From Amycolatopsis sp. CA-126428 (GTDB taxonomy: Bacteria > Actinomycetota > Actinomycetes > Mycobacteriales > Pseudonocardiaceae), in assembly GCF_002904335.1 (NCBI RefSeq), contig NZ_PPHF01000070.1, positions 1 through 64,000 on the forward strand: a stretch of 64,000 nt of DNA, read 5' to 3'. Positions 40,216 to 51,462 of this stretch are shown here, one piece after another. Position numbers and translations under genes: made by a program. The first letter of the stretch is position 1. Every line of letters begins with the position of its first letter. The notes below the pieces were generated by a model. It made no database searches. It had not been told where the DNA came from and was given only the letters and a program-made list of their open reading frames with translations.

Positions 40216-41786
40216 CGGCCCGCCTCCTGCCGCGGCAGCCGCACGGTGAACACCGCGCCCGCGTCCCGGCCGACCTCGACCGTACCGCCGTAGCGGCGCA
40301 CCGCCTGCCCGACGAGCGCGAGCCCGAGCCCGTGGCCGTCCTCCGCCTTCGTCGACCAGCCGCGGCGGAACACGTCGGCGTCCTCGGGCACGCCGGGCCC
40401 GGTGTCGGCGACGCGCAGCAGCAGCCCGTCGTCGTCGGTGCGGGCGGTGACGACGACCGACGGCTTGCCGCCGCCGCGCACGGCCGCGTCGAGGCCGTTG
40501 TCGATCAGGTTGCCGAGGATCGTCACCAGGTCGCGGGCCTCGATCCCGTGCGAGACGTCGTCGATCACGGTGTCCGGGGTGACGGTGAGCTCGACCCCGC
40601 GCTCGCTCGCTTCGGCGGCCTTGCCCAGCAGCAGCGCGGCGAGCACCGGCTCGGCGACCGCGCCGACGACCCGGTCGGTCAGTTCCTGGGCGAGGGCGAG
40701 CTCGGCGGTGGCGAACTCGACGGCCTGCTCGGGTTTGCCGATCTCGACGAGGGAAACGACCGTGTGGAGCCGGTTCGCGGCCTCGTGCGCCTGCGACCGC
40801 AGCGCCTCGGCGAGGCCGCGGGCGGTGGTCAGCTCGCCGGTCAGCGACTGCAGTTCCGTGTGGTCGCGCAGGACGACGACGGTGCCCTGCGAACGGCCGC
40901 CCGAGCGGACGGCGGTCGTGCTGACCAGCAGCACGCGCGAGTCGGTCAGGTGCAGTTCCTCGGCCCGGTTCTCCGCCGACGTGAACGCCTCGGCCAGCCC
41001 GTCCGGCAGGCCCAGCGTCGCCAGGTCGCGGCCGACCGGATCGGCGTCGAGGCCGAGCAGCGTGCGCGCGCCGTCGTTGCAGAGGCCGATCCGCCCGTCC
41101 CGGCCGACGAGCAGCACGCCTTCGCGGACCGAATGCAGGACGGCCTCGTGGTACTCGAAGAGGTTGCTCAGCTCGTCCGGCGCGACGCCGCGGGTCTGGC
41201 GCCGCAGCCGGGCGCTGATCAGCCAGCCGCCCAGCGCCCCGACCAGCACGACCGCACCCGCCACGCCGAACAGCGGCCACAGCCGTTCGCGCAGCTCGGC
41301 CGAGATCGCCTTGACGGTGATCCCGACCGCGACGAGCGCGATCACCCGGTGGCCGGCGTCGAACACCGGCTCGACCGTGCGCACCGACGGGCCGAGGGAG
41401 CCGGTGTAGGTCTCGGTGAACTCCTCGCCGCGCTGCGCCTTGGCGATGTTGCCGATGTAGGACTGCCCGATCAGCGCCGGAGTCGGGTGCGTGTAGCGGA
41501 TTCCGGCCGGGCTCATGATCGTGATGAAGTCGACCTGGGTGTGGTCCTTCACGCGCTGAGCGAAGGGCTGGAGCGCAGCACTCGGGTTCGGCGCGCCCAC
41601 CGCCGCCACGACGCTGGGCGCGTCGGCGACCGTCAAGGCGACCACGCGGACCTGGTCGCGCGCGTTCTCGTCCACCGCGTGCTGCGCGTCGATCCAGGCG
41701 AACGTGATCCCGGCGCCCGCCAATACGCAGAGCACCACGAGCTGCAGCACGAGCAGCTGGCGCGCCAGGCTCCAATGGGACCGCAA
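40212..41786 (-). CDS. DcuS/CitA-like sensor histidine kinase
   Basis: Membrane sensor kinase, 524 residues from the TTG at 41786 (a strong AGGAGGTG lies 9-11 nt upstream; GTG 41798 and longer in-frame starts up to 41891 are alternatives). Transmembrane helix near the N-terminus, extracytoplasmic PAS-like CitA/DcuS domain with RYTHPTPALIGQSYIG, second helix, cytoplasmic PAS domain, then the DcuS-type H box (SQAHEAANRLHTVVSL), N box NLIDNGLDAA and G boxes VADTGPGVP and DGHGLGLALV. It probably senses extracellular dicarboxylates. The start is uncertain. Confidence 0.9.
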   Translation of the reverse strand: MRSHWSLARQLLVLQLVVLCVLAGAGITFAWIDAQHAVDENARDQVRVVALTVADAPSVVAAVGAPNPSAALQPFAQRVKDHTQVDFITIMSPAGIRYTHPTPALIGQSYIGNIAKAQRGEEFTETYTGSLGPSVRTVEPVFDAGHRVIALVAVGITVKAISAELRERLWPLFGVAGAVVLVGALGGWLISARLRRQTRGVAPDELSNLFEYHEAVLHSVREGVLLVGRDGRIGLCNDGARTLLGLDADPVGRDLATLGLPDGLAEAFTSAENRAEELHLTDSRVLLVSTTAVRSGGRSQGTVVVLRDHTELQSLTGELTTARGLAEALRSQAHEAANRLHTVVSLVEIGKPEQAVEFATAELALAQELTDRVVGAVAEPVLAALLLGKAAEASERGVELTVTPDTVIDDVSHGIEARDLVTILGNLIDNGLDAAVRGGGKPSVVVTARTDDDGLLLRVADTGPGVPEDADVFRRGWSTKAEDGHGLGLALVGQAVRRYGGTVEVGRDAGAVFTVRLPRQEAGR

Positions 41787-41958
41787 CGTCGGGGACACCT
41801 CCTCATACCAGCACACCGCGCGAGCCGATGTCCGAACGGGACAGTGCGATCTCCACGCGACGCGATCATCACACGAACTCAATGAACACAAGTGAGCCGG
41901 ATCACCGAACTCGGCCTACAGTGTGCCGCAACCTGGACACCCCTAGCTGGAGGCAACG

Positions 41959-43305
41959 GTGCCGACACCGACCCCCGACGCGGCGCCACGCCGTCGCGAC
42001 AAGACCCACTACCTGTACCTGGCCGTGATCGTCGCGGTCCTGCTCGGGATCCTGGTGGGCTTTCTCTTCCCCGGTTTCGCCAAGGGCCTCAAGCCGCTGG
42101 GCGACGGGTTCGTCAACCTGATCAAGATGATGATCTCGCCGATCATCTTCTGCACGATCGTGATCGGCGTCGGCTCGGTCGCCAAGGCGGCCAAGGTCGG
42201 CAAGGTCGGCATCATGGCGCTGGTCTACTTCATCGTGATGTCGACCTTCGCGCTCGCCATCGGCCTGGTCGTCGGCAACATCCTGCACCCGGGTGAGGGG
42301 CTGCACCTCAACCCCGCCGACGTGAAGAGCGTCCAGAAGTCCGCCACCGGCTCCGAAGGCCCGGTCGACTTCCTGCTCCACATCATCCCGAAGACGTTCG
42401 TCTCCGCCTTCACCGAGGGCCAGGTCCTGCAGACGCTGCTCGTCGCGCTGCTCGTCGGGTTCGCGCTGCAGAAGCTGGGCCCGAAGGGCGCGCCGATCCT
42501 GCGCGGTGTCGAGCACATCCAGCGCCTGGTGTTCCGGGTCCTGGCGATGATCATGTGGGCCGCGCCGATCGGCGCGTTCGGCGCGATCGCCGCCGTGGTC
42601 GGGGCGACCGGCTGGGCGGCGCTGAAGAGCCTCGCGGTGATCATGATCGGCTTCTACGTGACCTGCCTGGTGTTCGTGTTCGTCATCCTCGGCCTGGTGC
42701 TGTGGCTCGGCGCGCGGGTGAACATCTGGCACCTGCTCCGCTACCTCGGCCGCGAGTTCCTGCTGATCCTCTCGACGTCGTCGTCGGAATCGGCGCTGCC
42801 GCGGCTGATCGCGAAGATGGAGCACCTCGGCGTCGGCAAGTCGGTCGTCGGCATCACCGTGCCCACCGGGTATTCGTTCAACCTGGACGGCACGGCGATC
42901 TACCTGACCATGGCGACGCTGTTCATCGCCGCGGCCCAGGACGAGCCGTTGTCGCTCGGCGCGCAGATCGGGTTGCTCGTCTTCATGATCATCGCGTCGA
43001 AGGGTGCGGCCGGCGTCAGCGGTTCCGGCATCGCGACCCTGGCCAGCGGCCTGCAGTCGCACCGGCCGGAACTGGTCAACGGCGTCGGGTTCATCCTCGG
43101 CATCGACCGGTTCATGTCCGAGGCGCGTGCGCTGACCAACTTCGCGGGCAACGCCGTCGCGACCGTCCTCATCGGAAACTGGACGAAGGAGTTCGACCGC
43201 GAACAGGCGGAACGCGTGTTCGCCGGGAACGCCCCGTTCGACGAAGCCACGTTGATCGACGAGGAGCGCGAACCCGAGCCCGAGGAAGTGGCGGCGAAAG
43301 CCTGA
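41959..43305 (+). CDS. cation:C4-dicarboxylate symporter (DctA family)
   Basis: 448-residue DAACS-family transporter with about eight membrane helices and two re-entrant loops. Signature segments are LIKMMISPIIFCTIV, the serine-rich loop STSSSESALPRLI, GYSFNLDGTAIYLTMA and MIIASKGAAGVSGSGI, all typical of DctA. GTG 41959 has TGGAGG upstream. Divergent from the DcuSR-type kinase, 172 nt between starts, which is the classical arrangement for regulation of the transporter by that system. Confidence 0.93.
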   Translation: MPTPTPDAAPRRRDKTHYLYLAVIVAVLLGILVGFLFPGFAKGLKPLGDGFVNLIKMMISPIIFCTIVIGVGSVAKAAKVGKVGIMALVYFIVMSTFALAIGLVVGNILHPGEGLHLNPADVKSVQKSATGSEGPVDFLLHIIPKTFVSAFTEGQVLQTLLVALLVGFALQKLGPKGAPILRGVEHIQRLVFRVLAMIMWAAPIGAFGAIAAVVGATGWAALKSLAVIMIGFYVTCLVFVFVILGLVLWLGARVNIWHLLRYLGREFLLILSTSSSESALPRLIAKMEHLGVGKSVVGITVPTGYSFNLDGTAIYLTMATLFIAAAQDEPLSLGAQIGLLVFMIIASKGAAGVSGSGIATLASGLQSHRPELVNGVGFILGIDRFMSEARALTNFAGNAVATVLIGNWTKEFDREQAERVFAGNAPFDEATLIDEEREPEPEEVAAKA

Positions 43306-43315
43306 CCTCCTGAAC

Positions 43316-43392
43316 GTTCGTGCTCATGCCCCCGCTGAGCACGAACCACCGCGGGCCGCGGTGCGAGTCCCCCCGACCTCGCACCGCGGCCC
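43316..43392. terminator. two consecutive terminator hairpins
   Basis: First hairpin: GTTCGTGCTCA (43316-43326) with its complement at 43336-43346, 11 bp. Second: GGGCCGCGGTGCGAG (43353-43367) with its complement at 43378-43392, 15 bp. They lie between the convergent symporter and HxlR genes and can serve both directions. Confidence 0.85.
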
Positions 43393-43403
43393 GTTCCACG
43401 TCT

Positions 43404-43805
43404 TCAGCCGGCGGCTTGAGCGTCGTAGACGACGCGGGCGGCGGCGATGTCGTCGCGGTGCTGCTCCGCCCAGCCGAGCAACCCGCTCAACGACTGGTAC
43501 AGCTCCTTCGCCATCGGCGTGGCTTCGTACTCCACGCGCGGCGGGACGGTCGGGTAGATCGTGCGGTCCAGCAGGCCGTCACGCTCGAGGTTGCGCAGGG
43601 TCAGGGTCAGCATCCGGCGGCTGATGCCGGCGACCGAGCGTTCCAGCTCGGTGAACCGCACCGGGCCCCGGATGGCCTCCAGGAGGATGCCGATCGCCCA
43701 CTTGCCGCTGATCCGGTTGATGACCTCCAGCACCGTGCAGACGTCGAGTTTCTCCGGGTCGATCTCGGTGACCTGGACAGGTACACCGATGTTCCCCTGG
43801 GACAT
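43404..43805 (-). CDS. HxlR-family transcriptional regulator
   Basis: 133-residue winged-helix regulator with the HxlR pattern: CTVLEVINRISGKWAIGILL, GPVRFTELERSVAGISRRML, TLTLRNLERDGLLDRTIYPT and VPPRVEYEATPMAKEL. The single early Cys (residue 23) just before the domain is where redox or aldehyde-sensing HxlR proteins have their reactive Cys, but the function here is unknown. It is divergent from an MFS exporter, the usual target, with a dyad between them. Confidence 0.92.
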   Translation of the reverse strand: MSQGNIGVPVQVTEIDPEKLDVCTVLEVINRISGKWAIGILLEAIRGPVRFTELERSVAGISRRMLTLTLRNLERDGLLDRTIYPTVPPRVEYEATPMAKELYQSLSGLLGWAEQHRDDIAAARVVYDAQAAG

Positions 43806-43846
43806 GGAAGTGCCTCCTTACGCGGGCACCCATGGTCACACATGAT

Positions 43847-43869
43847 GGGCACTGTTACAAGAAGTGCCC
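43847..43869. promoter_or_regulatory. dyad operator, probable HxlR site
   Basis: GGGCACT (43847-43853) and AGTGCCC (43863-43869) form a perfect 7-bp inverted repeat with a 9-bp spacer in the divergent HxlR/MFS promoter. A related AGTGCC (43809-43814) and GGGCAC (43824-43829) pair lies closer to the HxlR start. Confidence 0.6.
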
Positions 43870-43908
43870 TGGCGTCGACCAGGAAACTCTCGACTGGAGG
43901 GGCCCACT

Positions 43909-45366
43909 GTGCCATTCGACAACAACGTGCCCGAGAACCACCCCACCCGCTCCCGCGGCCTCGCGTTGGCGGTGCTGTGCGCCGCCTCGCTGATGGTCGT
44001 GCTCGACAGCAGCATCGTCGCCGTGGCACTGCCCGCGATCCAGGCCGACCTCGGCTTCACGCCCGCCGGGCTCTCCTGGGTCTTCACCGGCTACCTGGTC
44101 GCGTTCGGCGGCCTGCTGCTGCTCTCCGGGCGGCTCGGCGACCTGCTCGGCCGCCGCCGCGTCTTCCTCGGCGGGCTGGGCCTGTTCACCGGCGCCTCCC
44201 TGGTCGCGGGCCTGGCCGCGGACGCGGGCGTCCTGGTCGCGGCACGGTTCGTCCAGGGTGTCGGCGGCGCGCTGGCGTCGGCCGTGGTGCTCGGGATGAT
44301 CGTCACGATGTACCCCGAGCCCCGGGCCCGCGCGAAGGCGATCGGCGTCTACAGCTTCACGCAGGCGGCGGGCGCGTCGATCGGGCTCATCGCGGGCGGC
44401 GCGCTGACCCAGGCGCTGAGCTGGCACTGGACGTTCTACGTCAACCTGCCGATCGGCGTGGCGGCGCTGCTGCTGGCCGTGCGGGTGGTCGAGGCCGACC
44501 GCGGCACCGGCCTGCGGGAGGGGCTGGACGTGCTCGGCGCGGTCCTCGTCACCGCCGCGGTGATGCTCGGCGTGTACGGCATTTCGTCGTCGTCCTGGGC
44601 CGCGCTCATCGCGGCCGTCGTCCTGCTCGCGGCTTTCGGGGTGCGGCAAGCGAAGGCGCGGACGCCGTTGCTACCGCTGCGGCTGTTCAAGATCCGCGCG
44701 GTGGCCGGCGCGAACGTGGTGATGGTGCTGATGGTCGCCGGGATGCTCGGCTTCCAGTTCGTCACGGCGCTGTACCTGCAGCAGGTGCTCGGCCTCGACG
44801 CGCTGGGGACCGGCGTCGCGTTCCTGCCGGTGCCGCTGGTGATCGCGGTGGCGTCACTGGGCTTCGCGGGCAAGCTCGCGGCGCGGTTCGGCCCGCGGGC
44901 GGTGCTGCTGGGCGGCTTGGGCCTGGTGATCGCCGGCCTGCTGCTGCTCACCCGCGTCTCGGTGGACGGTGCCTACTTCGCCGACGTCCTGCCGCCACTG
45001 CTGCTGATGGGTCTCGGCGCCGGCGCGGCCATCCCGGCGCTGATGGGCCTGGCGATGGCGGACGTCCCGGCCGCGGACGCGGGCGTGGCGTCGGGCCTGA
45101 TCAACACGACCCAGCAGGTCGGTGCGGCCGTCGGCACGGCGGTGCTGGCCGCGGTCGCCGCCTCCCGCACGGAGAGCCTCGGCGCGCTGGACCACCGCGA
45201 AGCCCTGGCGGCGGGGTTCCGGCTGGCCTACGGGGTCAGCGCGGGCTTCCTGATCGCGGCGGTGGCGCTGGGCGGCGTGCTCCTGACCCGCCGCACCCGG
45301 AAGGTCGCCCCGGCGGCCCCGGCGGTTTCGGAGCCGGAGGCCTGCATCGCCGGTCAGGTCAAGTAG
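43909..45366 (+). CDS. DHA2-family MFS drug exporter
   Basis: 485-residue drug:H+ antiporter with about 14 hydrophobic helices (EmrB/QacA type). Motif A appears as GRLGDLLGRRRVFLGG; motif C is present around VYSFTQAAGASIGLIAGG; the first helix has VLDSSIVAVALPAI with the conserved membrane Asp. GTG 43909 has GGAGGGG upstream. Expected to be repressed by the divergent HxlR regulator and to export a toxic compound or own metabolite. The 3' end overlaps the convergent SRPBCC gene by 13 nt. Confidence 0.92.
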   Translation: MPFDNNVPENHPTRSRGLALAVLCAASLMVVLDSSIVAVALPAIQADLGFTPAGLSWVFTGYLVAFGGLLLLSGRLGDLLGRRRVFLGGLGLFTGASLVAGLAADAGVLVAARFVQGVGGALASAVVLGMIVTMYPEPRARAKAIGVYSFTQAAGASIGLIAGGALTQALSWHWTFYVNLPIGVAALLLAVRVVEADRGTGLREGLDVLGAVLVTAAVMLGVYGISSSSWAALIAAVVLLAAFGVRQAKARTPLLPLRLFKIRAVAGANVVMVLMVAGMLGFQFVTALYLQQVLGLDALGTGVAFLPVPLVIAVASLGFAGKLAARFGPRAVLLGGLGLVIAGLLLLTRVSVDGAYFADVLPPLLLMGLGAGAAIPALMGLAMADVPAADAGVASGLINTTQQVGAAVGTAVLAAVAASRTESLGALDHREALAAGFRLAYGVSAGFLIAAVALGGVLLTRRTRKVAPAAPAVSEPEACIAGQVK

Positions 45367-45797
45367 GCCGAAAGCCCACGGTGGCCCCGCCGCATCATCA
45401 GCGCGTGGTTCGCGCGGAAGAGCGGCCGGGCCACCGTGTCGAAGCGCCGCAGCAACTCCTTACGGGCCTGGACGTCCTGGGTGATCTCCAGCAGCGTGCC
45501 CGCGCCCGCCGCGCGGACCGCTCCCGCCAGGGTCCCGTCGAGGTCGCCGCTGAGCCTGACCCGCATCAGGCCCATGCGCTCGTCCTGGAGGTCCCGGTGC
45601 ATCCGGACGACAATCCGGAACGGTAGCCGGGACCGGCAAACCAGCTCGGCGGTGTCGTCGTCCACGCGGCGCACCGCGCGGACGTCCGACCACCACCTCG
45701 GGTAGCCGGCGAGGTCGGTGACCACGCCGAACACCCGCTCGGGCACGGTTTCCGGCAGCAGCCACGTGCTGCGGAACCGGTAGCGCGTCCCCGTCAC
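45354..45797 (-). CDS. SRPBCC-family (polyketide cyclase-like) protein
   Basis: 147-residue single-domain START-like protein: RYRFRSTWLLPETVPERVFG, then DLAGYPRWWSDVRAV typical of the coenzyme Q-binding/polyketide cyclase group, and a final helix ELLRRFDTVARPLFRANHA. It follows the anti-sigma gene by 4 nt, so it may belong to the ECF sigma operon. GTG start at 45797. Ligand unknown. Confidence 0.85.
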   Translation of the reverse strand: MTGTRYRFRSTWLLPETVPERVFGVVTDLAGYPRWWSDVRAVRRVDDDTAELVCRSRLPFRIVVRMHRDLQDERMGLMRVRLSGDLDGTLAGAVRAAGAGTLLEITQDVQARKELLRRFDTVARPLFRANHALMMRRGHRGLSAYLT

Positions 45798-45801
45798 GAC
45801 G

Positions 45802-46518
45802 TCATACCTGGGCCGAGACCAGCTTCCGGCCGTCCACCGTGACGATGTCGACCGACTTCACGTCGTCGGGGGCGACCAGCGCCGACCCGTCGAGGTTGAA
45901 GCCCTGGCTCTCCCACTTCTCCGACACCTGCCAGCTGCCGGCGGTCACCGCTTTGCCTTCCTTGGTGACCACTTGGAGCAGGCACTTCTCGCCGGCTTTG
46001 ACGCCCTTGACGCTGACGTCCGTCTTGACCCAGCCCTGGAACGGGATGATCGATGCGGCCAGCTGCACGCCGGTCGTCGGATCCCGCCCTTCGACGGTCT
46101 TCGTGCCGGGCACGTTCGACGGTGGCGGCGCGGGAAGCGCCTGATTCGGTGACTCGGCCGTCTGGCGGCCCACCAGCACGCCGCCGCCGAGGGCGGCCAC
46201 CACCAGCACCGCCGCCGCGACCAGGGCCAGGCCCCGGCGTGGCGCACTGCGGGCCGGAGCCACGCGCTCTTCCTCGTCGCGCACCCGGCGCAAGGTCTTC
46301 TGCAGCAGCAGGTCCCCGCCCTCGGGCGGCCCGTCGAGGAACGCCTCGGGCGGTACCTCGTCGAGCGAGTCGCGCAGGGCCACGAGCTCGTTCAGGTCGA
46401 ACCGGCACTGCGCGCAGGTCTGCAGGTGCCGCCGCTCGAAGTCGGCCGCCTCACCGGGATCGAGCGCGCCGAGGGCGTACGCGCCGAGCTGCGTGTGACT
46501 CTCGTCCACCGAGTTCAT
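45802..46518 (-). CDS. membrane anti-sigma factor (RskA/ZAS type)
   Basis: 238-residue anti-sigma factor. The N-terminal cytoplasmic anti-sigma domain has HTQLGAYALGALDPGEAADF and the zinc motif H-x3-C-x2-C (HLQTCAQC, about 31-38). A single transmembrane helix is at about 97-115 (LALVAAAVLVVAALGGGVLV). The external RskA-like domain includes FQGWVKTDVSVKGVKAGEKC. The ATG overlaps the sigma factor stop (ATGA). It should hold the sigma factor inactive until regulated proteolysis. Confidence 0.92.
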   Translation of the reverse strand: MNSVDESHTQLGAYALGALDPGEAADFERRHLQTCAQCRFDLNELVALRDSLDEVPPEAFLDGPPEGGDLLLQKTLRRVRDEEERVAPARSAPRRGLALVAAAVLVVAALGGGVLVGRQTAESPNQALPAPPPSNVPGTKTVEGRDPTTGVQLAASIIPFQGWVKTDVSVKGVKAGEKCLLQVVTKEGKAVTAGSWQVSEKWESQGFNLDGSALVAPDDVKSVDIVTVDGRKLVSAQV

Positions 46519-47066
46519 CGCGCCACCTCCGTTCCGCTCGAAATCATCGCTGCTCTGAGTGCTCGTAGTGCGTAGTAAGACCTTGATTTCACGGTACCCG
46601 GTGCGACGCCCAGTGTTCTCGCCGCTTCGGCCACCGTCCGTCCCCGGTAGTAGATCTCCACCAGGACCTCTCGATGCTCGTTGGACAGCCCGTCCATCGC
46701 CCCGAGCACGGTCATCGAGTCGACCACCCCTTGGGCGTGGTCACGCTCGACGGCCGGGGTCGGCACGCCTTCGGCCGGTTCGGCCACCTCTTGTGGCCGT
46801 GCCGCACGGGCCCGTGCCCGGTCGGTGACCAGGTTGCGCGCGACGGTCAGCAACCAGCCGCGCACCGAGCCTTTCCCGTCGTTCTGCAGGTCGTCGGCGT
46901 GTTTCCACGCCCGGACCAGCGTCTCCTGGACCACGTCCTCGGCTGCCGCACGATCCCCGGTCAGCCTCGTCGCGTAGGCCAGCAGGCTTCGCCCGTGTTC
47001 GGCGTACAGCTGCCGAATGAGGTCTTCACCTTTGGCCTTCTTAGGCCGCCTGCCTCCTATGGCCAC
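46515..47066 (-). CDS. ECF RNA polymerase sigma factor
   Basis: 183-residue group 4 sigma factor. Sigma region 2 at about 20-85 (LYAEHGRSLLAYATRLTGD, then AAEDVVQETLVRAWKH), region 4 at about 120-175 (LSNEHREVLVEIYYRGRTVA then EAARTLGVAPGTVKSRSYYA). I chose GTG 47066 because GGGAGG lies 6 nt upstream; the frame is open to 47168. Anti-sigma gene follows with an ATGA overlap. It probably activates the promoter in front of the lipoprotein gene upstream. Confidence 0.94.
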   Translation of the reverse strand: MAIGGRRPKKAKGEDLIRQLYAEHGRSLLAYATRLTGDRAAAEDVVQETLVRAWKHADDLQNDGKGSVRGWLLTVARNLVTDRARARAARPQEVAEPAEGVPTPAVERDHAQGVVDSMTVLGAMDGLSNEHREVLVEIYYRGRTVAEAARTLGVAPGTVKSRSYYALRALRAAMISSGTEVAR

Positions 47067-47211
47067 CCTCGTCCTCCCGACGGTGTTCTGAGTCGTCGAG
47101 GACAGTAGTGCAACCCTCAGCTCCACCGGCGGTGCGTGCGTCGAGCGCAGCGCGACCATGGTGTTCATCGGCTGCCCGTCCTTCCTCGTTCTGCCCGGAA
47201 ACCGTCGTCTG

Positions 47212-47715
47212 TCAGGACCCGGCGCCGCCGGCCTTGCCGCCCGCGGTGATCTTGCTGCCGTCCGGCGCGACGGCGAACCACGTGCCGTTGGCGCCTTGGC
47301 CGTTCATGTCGCCCGCCACCTTGTCGCCCGCGTACTCGTACAGCGGCCAGCCGTTGAGGGTGATCTGCTTGGTGCCGTCCTTGCGGGTCGCGGTGCCCAC
47401 CTGGGTGTCCTGGATGCCCTTGAGCATCGGCGTGGCCACCCCGGCGAGCATCGGCGGCCAGGACGTCGCGCACTCGCCGTCGCAATTGGACGTCGGCGGC
47501 TGGGAGAGGTCCTTGTCGAACCGGTAGAGCGTCTTGCCGTCGGCGTCGGTGACCACCGCGCCGACACCGTTGATCGTGCCGACCTGCAGCATCTTGTGCC
47601 CCGGCTCCCCGTGTTGCGGTCCTTGGGCACCGTCGGCCATGTCGCCACAGGCGGACAACGATGCGACGGCGACGAGCGCCACCGCGCTGGCGACCACCGG
47701 CCCGATACGGTTCAT
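47212..47715 (-). CDS. lipoprotein with Yx(FWY)xxD repeats
   Basis: 167-residue lipoprotein; lipobox SLSAC. The mature part contains the paired motif of the secreted-repeat family COG4315: TLYRFDKD and PLYEYAGD, each preceded by a GKTL/GWPL turn, plus the central NCDGECATSWPPML with a cysteine pair. Proteins of this family are commonly encoded beside ECF sigma/anti-sigma genes in actinomycetes. It is first in the operon ahead of the sigma gene, with an ECF-type promoter upstream. Function unknown, perhaps extracytoplasmic electron transfer or heme-related. Confidence 0.9.
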   Translation of the reverse strand: MNRIGPVVASAVALVAVASLSACGDMADGAQGPQHGEPGHKMLQVGTINGVGAVVTDADGKTLYRFDKDLSQPPTSNCDGECATSWPPMLAGVATPMLKGIQDTQVGTATRKDGTKQITLNGWPLYEYAGDKVAGDMNGQGANGTWFAVAPDGSKITAGGKAGGAGS

Positions 47716-47771
47716 GACGTTCTCTCCTCGGTGAGGGCGGCTCCGCCATCCGGCGGACCTCGATACCTCAC

Positions 47772-47798
47772 AACACGGGCGTGGCCGAAAAACGGTTC
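47772..47798 (-). promoter_or_regulatory. probable ECF sigma promoter of the lipoprotein-sigma operon
   Basis: Minus-strand GAACC (47798-47794), 16 nt, CGTGTT (47777-47772), about 56 nt before the lipoprotein ATG. The GAAC/CGT pairing with this spacing is the usual ECF pattern and would make the sigma factor autoregulated. Inference from pattern only. Confidence 0.45.
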
Positions 47799-47867
47799 AG
47801 CCCGGTTTTCGCCCCATTCGGTGCCGGTTCGCCGCCGGATTGGTCAGTCCCGGTGATCGGCACGATC

Positions 47868-47897
47868 TTGTCGCCGTGCGGGCGGAGTTCCTAAGCT
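47868..47897 (+). promoter_or_regulatory. promoter of the fibronectin-like lipoprotein gene
   Basis: -35 TTGTCG (47868-47873), 18 nt, -10 TAAGCT (47892-47897); transcription would start about 40 nt before the GTG at 47942. The spacing is that of a housekeeping promoter, not of the PafBC motif. Confidence 0.55.
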
Positions 47898-47941
47898 GAT
47901 CACGTCCGCACCGCCGCCCCCGCCCGATCCGGGAGGCCGCC

Positions 47942-48484
47942 GTGCCCGTCAAACCCTTCGTCCTGGTGGCGCTGCTGGCCGCGGGCTGCTCCGGCTCCGC
48001 GCCGGCGCCTTCGTTCACGGCAACCCTGACCACCCCGACGGACATCGTGCTGAGCTGGCCGGACGACGGGGCCGGCCACCGGATCGAATACGCGAACGAC
48101 CCGGCCGGGCCGTGGACGACGCTGCGGTTCCTCCCGGCGCACACGACGAGCTACCACCACCCGGACCTGATCCCGGAGACGCCGTTCTACTACCGGGAAC
48201 AGCCGTTCACCGGTCCGGTCTCGACGGAGGTGCGCACGGTGGTTTCCGGCGACACGGCCACGTTCACCTGGGCCGACCGCTCACCGGACGAAGCCGGGTT
48301 CCTCCTGGAGATCCGGCGTCCGGGCGCGCCGGACTACGACCCGGTCGAGGTGACCGAGCCGAACGTGACGACGTGTGCGCTCTCACTCCTGCCCGGCGAG
48401 GAGAAGTCCGCCTACCGGCTCCGGGCGCTGCACTACGGCCCGCTCTCCCCGGTGGTCCACCAGACCACCGGGAAGGAGCGGTAG
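47942..48484 (+). CDS. fibronectin type III-like lipoprotein
   Basis: 180-residue predicted lipoprotein with lipobox LLAAGC (Cys at residue 16). The mature part contains two short fibronectin III-like beta modules: IVLSWPDDGAGHRIEYANDP and ATFTWADRSPDEAGFLLEIR, the latter with the typical FnIII 'rSpdEaGFrier' pattern. No enzymatic motif. It lies between the sigma operon (divergent) and uvrA (convergent); function unknown, probably cell-surface. Confidence 0.8.
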   Translation: MPVKPFVLVALLAAGCSGSAPAPSFTATLTTPTDIVLSWPDDGAGHRIEYANDPAGPWTTLRFLPAHTTSYHHPDLIPETPFYYREQPFTGPVSTEVRTVVSGDTATFTWADRSPDEAGFLLEIRRPGAPDYDPVEVTEPNVTTCALSLLPGEEKSAYRLRALHYGPLSPVVHQTTGKER

Positions 48485-48487
48485 CCG

Positions 48488-51352
<2,865 letters not shown>

Positions 51353-51410
51353 GCCAGGGTCCTCTCAGGTCATTCTCAAGTCATTCTGCTGCGGTCGCCG
51401 GCCCGGTCTG

Positions 51411-51436
51411 TGCTCTCTCGAGCTGCTCTCTCGAGC
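51411..51436. repeat. 13-bp tandem duplication upstream of uvrA
   Basis: TGCTCTCTCGAGC occurs twice head to tail (51411-51423, 51424-51436), each containing a CTCGAG palindrome, between uvrA and the acyltransferase gene. Confidence 0.8.
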
Positions 51437-51462
51437 TGGCTGCACGGGCGGCCGCTTCCATG

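Noticed and set aside
51353..51462. SOS box upstream of uvrA
   Set aside because: No TCGAAC-N4-GTTCGA-type LexA site is present; the CTCGAG motifs belong to a 13-bp duplication.
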